64,000 nucleotides of DNA from Faecalicatena contorta (lineage in GTDB: Bacteria > Bacillota > Clostridia > Lachnospirales > Lachnospiraceae). The DNA lies in NCBI RefSeq assembly GCF_039521745.1, contig NZ_BAAACT010000190.1; one strand, written 5' to 3'. The first letter of the stretch is position 1. Each line of letters starts with the position of its first letter. This document shows, piece by piece, positions 1-8,028 of the stretch. The position numbers and the translations under genes are program-made. The notes below the pieces were generated by a model, which was given only the letters and a program-made list of their open reading frames with translations, was not told the DNA's origin and searched no databases.

Positions 1-213
1 GCAGACATTGCCCCGCCAGCTCCCGGACTCACCTCGTCATTCGCGTCCGCCGTCCGTCAACGAGGCTAAAGCTCGTTAACTATATCCCGATTTTATAAAG
101 GCCACACGTGAAAGTATGTTATCTATATAATATCTTTACCAATTTAACAGTTAATGAAAGAGTGCATCGCTCCATTGAAAACAGAATAGGCTTTGCACTC
201 TTTTTTTGTGTGA
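1..213. other. left-edge noncoding region with hairpins
   Basis: No convincing gene is seen here. A small inverted repeat, AACGAG/CTCGTT, lies at about 59-77. A longer-loop inverted repeat, AAAGAGTGC at 157-165 and GCACTCTTT at 195-203, is followed on the plus strand by a T run. It could terminate transcription entering from the left edge. The roughly 29-base loop makes this uncertain. Confidence 0.4.
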
Positions 214-468
214 TTAGTATCTTTTATAAATATCACCGCGATTACCTACGTCAACGATGCAGATTTTATATATACCGTTGTCTATTGTATAGATAACTCT
301 GTAATCGCCTACGCGTATTCGATAAAATCCTTTGTGTCCCGACAGAGCTTTTACATCCCCATTTGGCAGATTATATATTGCTTTATAGATTAATTCCCTT
401 TTATCTTTTTGTTGCTTTAGAATAAACTTTTGAGCTTTTTTGTCAATATCAATTTTGTAAGTCATCAA
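214..468 (-). CDS. RelE/ParE-type toxin of a toxin-antitoxin pair
   Basis: An 84-residue protein with the usual size and pattern of RelE-superfamily toxins. It has a lysine-rich N-terminal helix, then an LSGHKGFYRIRVGDYRVIY core and a final strand carrying VDVGNRGDIYKR, the typical C-terminal signature. In this family such toxins are ribosome-dependent mRNA interferases or gyrase inhibitors; the sequence alone does not say which. The start overlaps the end of the upstream antitoxin gene by 20 bases, indicating translational coupling in the order antitoxin then toxin. Confidence 0.88.
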   Translation of the reverse strand: MMTYKIDIDKKAQKFILKQQKDKRELIYKAIYNLPNGDVKALSGHKGFYRIRVGDYRVIYTIDNGIYKICIVDVGNRGDIYKRY

Positions 469-676
469 TCGATATCCCCGCCTCTCTTAAAGCATCCTCA
501 AAAGGGATTGTCTCATGATCGTCGGCTTTTATATACTGCTCTGCTAAACGCTCACAAAACATCTCATCCTCTATATCATCGTCAATTTGTATACCTTTTA
601 ATATATAGAGTATTTTACTGACTTTGTAATCTGGTAAAGCGTCTATAATCTGTTTTGCCATGTCTTTGTCGCTCAT
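449..676 (-). CDS. antitoxin partner of the RelE-type toxin
   Basis: A 75-residue acidic protein beginning MSDKDMAKQII. A longer reading frame extends upstream, but its extra residues are hydrophobic and encoded by the promoter region. The ATG at 676 has an AAGGATG ribosome binding site about eight bases away, so this start is preferred. The N-terminal helix resembles small Clostridial antitoxins. The acidic C-terminal half, rich in D and E and ending GISIDDLQN, is the likely toxin-binding tail. I infer the function from position, size and overlap with the toxin rather than from a recognised DNA-binding motif. Confidence 0.78.
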   Translation of the reverse strand: MSDKDMAKQIIDALPDYKVSKILYILKGIQIDDDIEDEMFCERLAEQYIKADDHETIPFEDALREAGISIDDLQN

Positions 677-715
677 GCTATCACATCCTTTTTTTGATAT
701 ACGTAATATTATTAC

Positions 716-735
716 TATATGTATTATAACATATA
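716..735 (-). promoter_or_regulatory. toxin-antitoxin promoter with palindromic operator
   Basis: On the minus strand a perfect TATAAT (723-728) is flanked by seven-base inverted arms, TATATGT and ACATATA. A palindrome centred on the -10 box fits autorepression by the antitoxin-toxin complex. No strong -35 was found at ideal spacing. The antitoxin ATG lies about 45 bases downstream. Confidence 0.55.
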
Positions 736-835
736 TGAGAATGTAAAGTCTATTCAAAGATCAATGTACTTTTTGGTGGATATGCGTGAATAAGATGGAA
801 TTATTATAGAGGAAACGGAGAAATTAAAAAACATC

Positions 836-864
836 TTGATTTTGTAAATGAAACGCTGTATAAT
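836..864 (+). promoter_or_regulatory. promoter of tRNA-Gly
   Basis: TTGATT at 836-841 and a perfect TATAAT at 859-864 are separated by 17 bases. They lie 12 bases before the first base of the tRNA, which is the layout of a strong housekeeping sigma-factor promoter for a monocistronic tRNA. Confidence 0.8.
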
Positions 865-876
865 AATTTTTGTGAT

Positions 877-947
877 GCAGATATAGTTCATTGGTAGAAT
901 GCCAGCTTCCCAAGCTGGAGAGGCGGGTTCGATTCCCGTTATCTGCT
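877..947 (+). tRNA. tRNA-Gly (anticodon CCC)
   Basis: A 71-base cloverleaf. The acceptor arms GCAGATA and TATCTGC pair fully. The anticodon stem CCAGC/GCTGG encloses the loop TTCCCAA, giving anticodon CCC. The T arm is GCGGG-TTCGATT-CCCGT with the canonical TTCGA. No CCA is encoded; the discriminator T is followed by a T run that probably ends transcription. Confidence 0.95.
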
Positions 948-1085
948 TTTTTATTAACTGGCAAACTTTAATACAATTACGTGGCAGCAAAAACGGTGCA
1001 TTTCCTTTTGAAAAGGTGTGTGCTGTTTTTTTCTATTCAATGCAACCGGCAAAATTGTCTTTTCTTCCTTTTCCTGCCCCATACT

Positions 1086-1316
1086 CTACTCGTTAAACTC
1101 CAATACCGCCACATGGAACCGCGGAGTCTCTTTTATCTCCACGACAGTGCCTGTTCTTGTCTTCAATCGTTCTGCATTTTTGAAGTTTCCGCTCATGCCG
1201 AGCGCGTGTTCGATTGTATAAAAATAAGATGTCGGAAGCTTTCCCTCTGTTACCTCGAGGGTCTGGCCTATACGAAATGCCTCTATGTTTTCAATCGTGA
1301 ATTCCATGGTTCTCAT
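1086..1316 (-). CDS. small protein of unknown function at the end of the cobalamin operon
   Basis: A 76-residue protein that I do not recognise. It starts 15 bases after the stop of the precorrin-2 dehydrogenase gene, with an AGAAGGA ribosome binding site six bases before the ATG, so it is probably translated and the last gene of the operon. It has no signal peptide, membrane segment or cysteines. The sequence alternates short beta-like stretches (MEFTIENIEAF, TVVEIKETPRFHVAVLEF), suggesting a small beta-rich fold. A link to corrinoid or siroheme metabolism rests on position alone. Confidence 0.6.
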   Translation of the reverse strand: MRTMEFTIENIEAFRIGQTLEVTEGKLPTSYFYTIEHALGMSGNFKNAERLKTRTGTVVEIKETPRFHVAVLEFNE

Positions 1317-1331
1317 TACTTATCCTTCTTT

Positions 1332-1805
1332 CTATAACTCCATTTTTTTCTCCAGCTCTTCCCGGAACTTCTTCACCTTTCCCGGATCGCTTCCGCCGGA
1401 ATTGATCCCGATTACAATTTCATCTTTCTGGATTACCGACGGGAAATAAAAATCGCAGAGACTCCTGTCGTCTGCTACGCTGAGCAGTATTCTTCTGCCG
1501 CAGGAACGCTCAAGTTCTCTGCATTCCCTGGCAATACTGTGATTCAGCACACTGTCGTTGGTTGCAGCAAGGACCAGGTCGGCGCCGTTGATATCGCCTG
1601 CTTTGTACATGCGGCGTTCGCAGCGGATCTTCTGCTCTGCCGCAAGGTTTTCCATAGCTTCTGACAATTCTGGCGCTATGACTGTTATGTCCGACGCAAA
1701 ACGGGTGAGCACTGCAGCCCGCCTGGCCGCAATTTTCCCCCCGCCTGCAATGATGATCTTTTTCTCTGACAGATCCACAAATAATGGGAAATATGCTTTT
1801 TCCAT
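1332..1805 (-). CDS. precorrin-2 dehydrogenase / sirohydrochlorin ferrochelatase-type protein
   Basis: A 157-residue protein. The N-terminal Rossmann stretch KIIIAGGGKIAARRAAVL and the later VADDRSLCDFYFPSV match the CysG N-terminal/SirC/Met8 family, which oxidises precorrin-2 to sirohydrochlorin with NAD+. Sirohydrochlorin is the substrate of the CbiK cobalt chelatase encoded in the same operon. The ATG at 1805 is chosen because AGGTGGGGG lies just upstream; a GTG six codons earlier is possible. It is short compared with two-domain Met8-like proteins, so ferrochelatase activity is doubtful. Confidence 0.88.
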   Translation of the reverse strand: MEKAYFPLFVDLSEKKIIIAGGGKIAARRAAVLTRFASDITVIAPELSEAMENLAAEQKIRCERRMYKAGDINGADLVLAATNDSVLNHSIARECRELERSCGRRILLSVADDRSLCDFYFPSVIQKDEIVIGINSGGSDPGKVKKFREELEKKMEL

Positions 1806-1879
1806 TTTTACCCCCACCTGCACGCTGCGGTGCGCACTTATTTCAATTATTGAATATACCGTTTTATTCTAACCAACTG

Positions 1880-2515
1880 TCAGTCCAGCATATACAGCAG
1901 TGCATTGCATATACATGCTGCGATGTTGCTTCCGCCTTTTCTGCCCCTGGCTACAATGGACGGAGTTTCCTCCAGCGCAAGTATCAGTTCTTTAGACTGC
2001 ACTACGTTCACGAACCCGACCGGCACTGCAATGATCAGCTCCGGATTCAGCCTCTTTTCCTGAACCATCTCATAAAGATGTACCAGCGCAGTGGGAGCAT
2101 TGCCTATGGCAAAAATCAGCTTTTCATCGAGAGCTGCGGCTTTTTCCATACTTGCCGTAGCTCGGGTAGTGCCATTCTCCTTTGCAGACCTTGCAACATC
2201 CTCATCTGCCATAAAGCAGTAGACTTTCCCCCCATATTTTTCCAGTCTTTTTTTATTGATTCCCGCTTTTCCCATCTGGGTATCTGTAACGATAGATGCC
2301 CCATTTTTCAAGGCTTCCAGCGCACGATCCACGGCGCCGTCCGAAAATACCAGATTCTTTGCGTAATCAAAATCTGCACTTGTATGGATACATCGCTTTA
2401 CAATCTGTTCCGTTCCCGGAATCAAGGGTGTATCTCCCAGCTCTTCCGTTATAATTTCAAAACTTCTTGCCTCAATTTCTCCGGGCAGTACCTTTTCCAG
2501 ATTTATATGATTCAT
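1880..2515 (-). CDS. cbiC: cobalt-precorrin-8 methylmutase CbiC
   Basis: A 211-residue protein of the CbiC/CobH family, which moves the C11 methyl group to C12 to give cobyrinate. The hallmark CIHTSADFDY supplies the catalytic histidine, and GNAPTAL and VPVGFVNVVQSKE are the conserved substrate-pocket stretches. The ATGA start overlaps the stop of cobU by four bases. Length is normal for the family. Confidence 0.95.
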   Translation of the reverse strand: MNHINLEKVLPGEIEARSFEIITEELGDTPLIPGTEQIVKRCIHTSADFDYAKNLVFSDGAVDRALEALKNGASIVTDTQMGKAGINKKRLEKYGGKVYCFMADEDVARSAKENGTTRATASMEKAAALDEKLIFAIGNAPTALVHLYEMVQEKRLNPELIIAVPVGFVNVVQSKELILALEETPSIVARGRKGGSNIAACICNALLYMLD

Positions 2516-3564
2516 GCCTGTTTATCTCCTTTCAGCGGAACTCCAATCCCACATATGACCCGGTCTACTCTGGATGCCAGTGCAGCCAGTTCCGTGCAGA
2601 TGCGTCCCGTTTTTTCTCTGTATTCTCTTTCAAATGCATCGACGGGGACCAGACCGTATCCGATCTCCCGTGACACAACTACCAGCCCCGGGCTGCGCTC
2701 TGCGATAGAATGTACCAGACCGTCCAGATTGTCCCCTTTTTTCATTCTTCTTTTTATATACTCTTCAAAATGGAAAATACCGCCGCAAGTGTACAGCGCC
2801 TCCTCAGGGCAGTCTGCACCGTCCGCCCATTGTATGTTTCCATAGGTCTGCTCTGCAAATTTACGTTTTCCCTGAAAAGCTCCGCCAATCACCATTTTTA
2901 AGGATACGGAGGACGTATTCTTCTGCTTTTTGGTTCCTTTCTGCATGACATTTTCCTCCTGTTCCCTGCGGGCCGGATTCTGTCCTTTTACAAAGACTGG
3001 CATCCCATACACTACTTCCACCACTCCATCTGCTGTTGCTGCCATTCCCCGGTTAATCTCCGCAAGCATTTTCTTATACAGTGCCATCTCGCTGGTGTCT
3101 TCAGTTGATTCCGAACAAATTTCATTTGTCACTACAACCAGATGACGGCAGCGATTCTTCAACATTTCAATTCCTGCAAGCACACTTGCCACCGCATCAT
3201 TACCGGCTCCTCCAGGTTCATACATCTCGTTCGCCACCAGATTAGACATGCATTCGAGCAGGATACAGGGCTTTTCCTGACTTTTCAAAGAATCTGAAGC
3301 ATCTTCGTACAGCTGCCCTCCTTTTTCGGTCAGCGCACCCAGCCCCGTATAGCACTCTATTGTGGAAAATCCTTTGTTCATGCGCATGTCACGGTGGCGC
3401 CGAATCTTGCTCCTGGTTTCCTCCCCGTAAGGAACCATCGTCGCAATATAGAGCAGGCTGCCTGCGGGGTGATCTGATCCGGGCACGTGATAATTCCGGC
3501 AGATCAAATCTTCTGCAAAGGCCGACTTTCCGCTGCCGCTGCCTCCTGTTACTACATAAAACAT
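2512..3564 (-). CDS. cobU: double-length CobU: adenosylcobinamide kinase/guanylyltransferase with a second CobU-like half
   Basis: About 350 residues, roughly twice the usual CobU length of near 180. The first half has a clear P-loop (TGGSGSGKSAFAE), an IRRHRDMR stretch that fits the guanylylated histidine, and the VVTNEI segment. A second half, from about residue 220, repeats the plan with GGAFQGKRKFAE, VVSREIGYGLVP and a closing VICGIGVPLKG. It lacks an obvious RHR histidine and its P-loop ends in KR instead of KS/T. The first half is probably the active kinase and GMP transferase of nucleotide-loop assembly; the second may be structural or regulatory. The start at 3564 has a purine-rich site (GGGGAGGGGG) immediately upstream. 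Confidence 0.88.
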   Translation of the reverse strand: MFYVVTGGSGSGKSAFAEDLICRNYHVPGSDHPAGSLLYIATMVPYGEETRSKIRRHRDMRMNKGFSTIECYTGLGALTEKGGQLYEDASDSLKSQEKPCILLECMSNLVANEMYEPGGAGNDAVASVLAGIEMLKNRCRHLVVVTNEICSESTEDTSEMALYKKMLAEINRGMAATADGVVEVVYGMPVFVKGQNPARREQEENVMQKGTKKQKNTSSVSLKMVIGGAFQGKRKFAEQTYGNIQWADGADCPEEALYTCGGIFHFEEYIKRRMKKGDNLDGLVHSIAERSPGLVVVSREIGYGLVPVDAFEREYREKTGRICTELAALASRVDRVICGIGVPLKGDKQA

Positions 3565-3591
3565 CCCCCTCCCCCTTTCCTGCACTGTCTT

Positions 3592-3621
3592 GTAAAAGTT
3601 CAGGCAGACCTGAACTTTTAC
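3592..3621. repeat. perfect intergenic hairpin between binding protein gene and cobU
   Basis: GTAAAAGTTCAGG and its exact reverse complement are separated by CAGA, giving a 13-bp stem with a four-base loop. No T run follows on either strand, so it is not a standard terminator. It lies within the operon transcript and could act as an mRNA-stabilising or processing hairpin. Confidence 0.75.
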
Positions 3622-3671
3622 GATGTATCACTTTTCTGCTGTATGAACTGTTTATACTTTCTTGCTTCTTC

Positions 3672-5288
3672 TTATTTCTCAATATCTGCATACCGGTATT
3701 CCAATGCCCCCGTAGCCGGAATCTGTGTCACCCCGGTGATCTCCGGGCGGATAAGATTACAGCTCTTCATGGAAAACAACGGGATGATATAGAACTCTTC
3801 TCCTACTGCCAGCTGCTCTGCTTCATGCATCAGAGACGCCCGCTTCTGAGGATCTGTCTCCGTGTCGGACTGTGCAACCAGACTGTCATATCTTTCATCC
3901 TGAATGCCGCTGCAGTTATAGGTTCCGTTAGAAAGCAGCATGGACAGATACGTATAGGGATCCGCAAAATCCGCTGTCCAGTTCATTCTGCACAGGTCAA
4001 AATTGCCCGCACGGCGTTCTGTATAGTTTACCTGCAATTCCTGGGCATTGAGTTCAATATCAATGTTCAGGTTCTTTTTCAGCTGCTCTTTGAAAACCTG
4101 GGCCGTATCGGAATCCATTTCCAGTGTCGGATAATTATATGTCAGCGTCGGAAACCCCTCTCCGTTCGGATACCCGGCCTCTGCCAGCAGTTTCCTGGCC
4201 TCTTCCACATTTTCTTCGAAGGGAGGTTCTGCACCGTCCATAAAATATTCACCGGTGGTTTTATCCTTCATATACTTTGCGATAAAATTCACGGTAGGCT
4301 CTGTGTCTTCGCCCACGATCTGGCAGAGTTCCTCCCGGTTAATGGCGAGATTGATTGCCTTTCTCACCCGCACATCGTCCAGCGGCTTTACATTCAGGTT
4401 CGGGTAGATATACCTGGTTGCAATCGTATCGGTAATCACCAGATCATCCTTTCCATCATACAGTTCCATAACCGAGGACTGGAGGGACGGGGCAACGTCT
4501 ACCTCGCCGGTCTCGTACGCATTTGCCATTGACTGCGTGTCATCGAAGAAACGGTAGGTGATTTTATCCAGCTTCACCTGTTCTGCATTCCAATATTTTG
4601 GATTCTTCTCCAGGACAAAATACTGCTCCGGCGCATATTCTGTGAGATAAAACGGGCCGTTGGATACGCTGGTTGCCGGATTCTTGTCCCACCCGCTGTC
4701 CACTGAATCCGCATATTTCGTGCAGGACGGCGTGTAGACCGGAAGCCGCAGCAAATCCAAAAAGTATACACAGGGCTTCTCCAGTGTAAAGATCAGGGTA
4801 TTGTCATCCGGAGTTTCCACTCCCAGGCTGTCCACGTCCGCTTCTCCGTTGTAAATGGCTTCTGCATTTTTTATAGGGAACAGGTAATTGGCATATCCAT
4901 TACCGCTTTTCGGATCCAGAGATCTGACCATCGTGTTCAGAAAATCCGCAGATGTCACCGGGGTTCCGTCAGACCAGGACGCTTCTTTGCGCAGGTGGAA
5001 GGTCCAGACCGTGGAATCGTCGTTGACCTCGTAGGATTCTGCCGCCCGGTATTCAATCTCACCTTGGGCATTATAGGTCAGCAGCTCGTCCAGTGCGGAC
5101 ACAGAATATGCCAGATAAGTCAGAGCAATCATCCCCGCCGGATCCAGTCCCCCAGTCTCGCTGTTCGCAGCCACCACGATTTCCTTACTTTCTTTTGCGT
5201 TCTCAGGTTCCTCCTTGCTGCCGCATCCGCTCAGTACAAATGTGGCTAGTAAAGACACGGACACAATAACACTCAGTATTTTTTTCAT
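3672..5288 (-). CDS. peptide/nickel-type ABC transporter substrate-binding lipoprotein (family 5)
   Basis: A 538-residue protein with a lipoprotein signal peptide and an LSGC lipobox, acylated on Cys22. The body matches the family 5 extracellular solute-binding proteins (OppA/DppA/NikA), with segments such as WTFHLRKEASWSDGTPVTSADF and DVRVRKAINLAINREELCQ. It starts ten bases after the fused ATPase gene, with an AAGGAG site. Family members bind peptides, nickel-chelates, heme or aminolevulinate; the ligand cannot be read from the sequence. Its place inside a riboswitch-controlled cobalamin operon suggests a cobalt complex, a corrinoid precursor or a corrin building block, which is inference. 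Confidence 0.92.
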   Translation of the reverse strand: MKKILSVIVSVSLLATFVLSGCGSKEEPENAKESKEIVVAANSETGGLDPAGMIALTYLAYSVSALDELLTYNAQGEIEYRAAESYEVNDDSTVWTFHLRKEASWSDGTPVTSADFLNTMVRSLDPKSGNGYANYLFPIKNAEAIYNGEADVDSLGVETPDDNTLIFTLEKPCVYFLDLLRLPVYTPSCTKYADSVDSGWDKNPATSVSNGPFYLTEYAPEQYFVLEKNPKYWNAEQVKLDKITYRFFDDTQSMANAYETGEVDVAPSLQSSVMELYDGKDDLVITDTIATRYIYPNLNVKPLDDVRVRKAINLAINREELCQIVGEDTEPTVNFIAKYMKDKTTGEYFMDGAEPPFEENVEEARKLLAEAGYPNGEGFPTLTYNYPTLEMDSDTAQVFKEQLKKNLNIDIELNAQELQVNYTERRAGNFDLCRMNWTADFADPYTYLSMLLSNGTYNCSGIQDERYDSLVAQSDTETDPQKRASLMHEAEQLAVGEEFYIIPLFSMKSCNLIRPEITGVTQIPATGALEYRYADIEK

Positions 5289-5298
5289 GCTTTTCTCC

Positions 5299-7140
5299 TT
5301 ATATTTGTGAAGTCATCTTGTAATCACCGCTTCTTCTTCCCGTATATTCCACCGAATACAGGAAACAGGCTACCTTCCTGTCACCAAAACAGTAGGTTTT
5401 TGGCCGGCCTGTATGGCAGCACTCCATCGCATATCCGCAGCGGGGTGCAAACGGGCAGCCTTCGGTGCTCTCTGCCTTCTGTCCTGGTTCTCCTGCAGCC
5501 GCCATCCCCCGGCGCTTCCTGGCTGTCCGCGGATCCGGGGTCAGTATCGCCGACAGAAGAGCTTTCGTGTAAGGATGCCAGGGATCTTCGTAGATGGATT
5601 GTGTCGCCCCGGATTCCACAATACTTCCGGCGTACATAACCCCTATCCTCTGGCTGATTCTTTTTACCACATTCAAATCATGGGATATAAACAGACAGGA
5701 AACCTGGGTTTCTCTCTGAATCTTTTCCAGCAGTTCCAGTATCTGCTCCTGAATCGAAACATCCAGCGCCGAAACCGGCTCATCGCAGACGATCAGCTCA
5801 GGCCTTAGCATCAATGCCCTTGCGATCCCGATTCGCTGACGCTGTCCCCCGGAAAAAGCCCGCGGATATTTTCCTGCGTCATCCGGATCCAGCCCGGCCA
5901 GTTCCATGATATCCGCTACCTTTTCCTTTCTCTCATCCGGAGGATCCGTCGTGTTCAAAAGCAGCGGTTCCTCCAGTGTCTCCCGGACTGTCATCCTTGG
6001 ATTCAGCGACGCATAAGGATCTTGAAACACCATCTGGATCTGGCGGCGCATCCCCTCCAGCTCTTTTCCCCGGTAAATTACTTTGCCCTCCGAAGGAGCA
6101 TGTACCCCGGTTATCATTTTAGCGACCGTTGTTTTCCCGCACCCGCTCTCTCCGACCAGGCCATAGGTCTCCCCTTTATCAATCTCAAAGGAGACGTCGC
6201 GCACAGCCTCTGGCCGATCCCCTTTTGCCTGCCCTCCCCCGCCGGAATAGGATTTCGTCACATGCTTCAATGTGAGCAGCGGCTCGGAGGATATTTTTTT
6301 CTTTGTCAAAGCGCTGAGGCCGTTGGCCCGCTCAATGAGCAGACGTGTATAATCTTCCCGGGGATCATAAAAGATTTCCTCTACGGTACCCTCCTCAACC
6401 ATTTTTCCGTTCTGCATAACCAGAACACGGCGGCACACCGATGCGATTACGCCAAGATCATGGCTCACAAGCAGAACCGCGGTCTCCGTCTCCTCGGCGA
6501 TCCGGGCCAGCAGTTTGAGAATCTGCCCCTGAACCGTCACATCCAGCGCCGTGGTAGGCTCATCGGCTATCAGAAGCTTCGGAGCACATGCCAGTGCTAT
6601 AGCGATAGCCGCCCGTTGGCGCATCCCCCCTGACATCTCGAAAGGATACTTATCCAGGCACTCTCTCGGCCGCCGCAGCCCTGCCATATCCAGCAGTTCT
6701 TCGGCTCTTTGCTTCGCCTGCGCACGGGTACAGCTTTTATTGTGCGCGCGCACCGCTTCTGTGATCTGCCTTCCGATCTTTACCGTGGGATTCAGATAGG
6801 ACAGCGGATCCTGGAACACCATAGCAATCTGGCTGCCGCGGATCTGCTGCATCTTTTTCTCATAGGCTTTTTGTTCCTGTTTCCGGGGCCTGCCCTCCCG
6901 GTAAGGAGGAGGCGCGATCTCTTCCCCGTTCAGGAGCATTTTTTTGCACATCACCTCCGCGCGCTCGGGCAGCAGCCCCAGAACCGCCTGCATAGCCGTA
7001 CTCTTCCCCGAGCCCGACTCTCCGACAATCCCCACGATCTCTCCCGGGCCGATCTCAAAGCTGAGACTGCTCACGGCCTCGCCATTTGCATGTCTGTCAT
7101 GAAATTGTACGCTCAAATCCTGTACACTCAATACATTCAT
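5299..7140 (-). CDS. fused double ATPase of a peptide/nickel-type ABC transporter (DppD-DppF type)
   Basis: A 613-residue tandem fusion of two ABC ATPase domains normally made as separate proteins. Domain 1 (about 1-265) has Walker A GESGSGKST, signature MSGGMRQR and Walker B LLIADEP. Domain 2 (about 285-560) has GESGCGKTT, FSGGQRQR and LIVCDEP. The C-terminal tail carries the cysteine-rich CPFAPRCGYAMEC segment typical of OppD/OppF proteins. It probably powers the two permeases encoded just upstream. Six bases separate it from the dppC-type stop, and a GAGGAAGG site precedes the ATG. Confidence 0.94.
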   Translation of the reverse strand: MNVLSVQDLSVQFHDRHANGEAVSSLSFEIGPGEIVGIVGESGSGKSTAMQAVLGLLPERAEVMCKKMLLNGEEIAPPPYREGRPRKQEQKAYEKKMQQIRGSQIAMVFQDPLSYLNPTVKIGRQITEAVRAHNKSCTRAQAKQRAEELLDMAGLRRPRECLDKYPFEMSGGMRQRAAIAIALACAPKLLIADEPTTALDVTVQGQILKLLARIAEETETAVLLVSHDLGVIASVCRRVLVMQNGKMVEEGTVEEIFYDPREDYTRLLIERANGLSALTKKKISSEPLLTLKHVTKSYSGGGGQAKGDRPEAVRDVSFEIDKGETYGLVGESGCGKTTVAKMITGVHAPSEGKVIYRGKELEGMRRQIQMVFQDPYASLNPRMTVRETLEEPLLLNTTDPPDERKEKVADIMELAGLDPDDAGKYPRAFSGGQRQRIGIARALMLRPELIVCDEPVSALDVSIQEQILELLEKIQRETQVSCLFISHDLNVVKRISQRIGVMYAGSIVESGATQSIYEDPWHPYTKALLSAILTPDPRTARKRRGMAAAGEPGQKAESTEGCPFAPRCGYAMECCHTGRPKTYCFGDRKVACFLYSVEYTGRRSGDYKMTSQI

Positions 7141-7146
7141 TTGCTG

Positions 7147-8028
7147 CTAACCTTCCTCTTCCACGCGGGACGCTCTCTCAAGCCCTGCCCCGATCAAATT
7201 TACAGATAATATCAAAATACACAGCACCGCAATCGGATAAAACATCTGGGACGGATAAACTTGCATCTGGCTCCTGGCATCCTGTATTAATGTGCCCAGG
7301 CTCGCCACCGGTGCCGCTATGCCCACGCCCACGAAGCTGAGGAACGCCTCCGTAAATATCGCCTTCGGTATCTGAAACGTGATGTTCACGATCACCGGCC
7401 CTGCCGCATTCGGCAGCAAATGCTTCCTCAAAACTCTTACGGTTCCAGCTCCCGCCATCCTGGCCGCAACACAGAATTCCCGTTCTTTCAGCCGCATGAC
7501 CTCGCCCCGGACAATCCGGGCCAGGTCAATCCAGCCGGATATGCAGATGCCGAGCAGGATACTGCCCACATTTGCTCCCAGAACAAGCATAATGAGTATG
7601 ACATACAATAGGGAGGGGATGGCGTCAATGATATCTGCAAGCCTCATCATGAGCATGTCCGTTTTCTGACCTGCATATCCGGCGATGCTCCCGTAGAGGA
7701 TACCGATTACACCGCAGAACAGGGCGCTGCCAGCCCCCACAAGCAGGCTGATTCTGGTGCCGTACCACACTCTGACGAAGAGATCCCTGCCGAATTTGTC
7801 TGTCCCAAAGAGATGCTGCAGGGACGAACCGGCGTTTTGAATCTCCACATTCTGTGTTTCATAGGAATAGGGTGACAGCGCAGGTACCAGAAGAGCCAGC
7901 AGAATAAGAGCAGCCAGCAGAATACCGCCTGTCAGCACATAGGGATTTAACTTTTTTTTGAAACCTGCAGGAGAATTGTCCGGCTGACAGACACTTAAGG
8001 ACTGTCTCTGGTAAATCGTCTTTTTCAT
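7147..8028 (-). CDS. DppC/OppC-type ABC transporter permease
   Basis: A 293-residue inner-membrane protein with an N-terminal hydrophobic segment and the conserved GTDKFGRDLFVRVWYGTRIS region typical of DppC/OppC. The cytoplasmic EAA-like loop (ARMAGAGTVRVLRKHLLPN) contacts the ATPase. The ATG at 8028 is chosen because of an AAGGAGG site; it overlaps the dppB-type stop as ATGA. An upstream in-frame ATG at 8067 lies inside the previous gene and has no site. Confidence 0.93.
   Translation of the reverse strand: MKKTIYQRQSLSVCQPDNSPAGFKKKLNPYVLTGGILLAALILLALLVPALSPYSYETQNVEIQNAGSSLQHLFGTDKFGRDLFVRVWYGTRISLLVGAGSALFCGVIGILYGSIAGYAGQKTDMLMMRLADIIDAIPSLLYVILIMLVLGANVGSILLGICISGWIDLARIVRGEVMRLKEREFCVAARMAGAGTVRVLRKHLLPNAAGPVIVNITFQIPKAIFTEAFLSFVGVGIAAPVASLGTLIQDARSQMQVYPSQMFYPIAVLCILILSVNLIGAGLERASRVEEEG

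Noticed and set aside
754..990. 78-residue minus-strand open frame
   Set aside because: It runs antisense through the tRNA-Gly gene and has no ribosome binding site.
1784..2845. 353-residue plus-strand open frame
   Set aside because: It lies antisense to cbiC, cobU and the precorrin-2 dehydrogenase, which have clear motifs and ribosome sites; its translation has no recognisable features.
3360..4532. 390-residue plus-strand open frame
   Set aside because: It is antisense to cobU and the binding lipoprotein and is rich in C, H and R runs typical of shadow translations.
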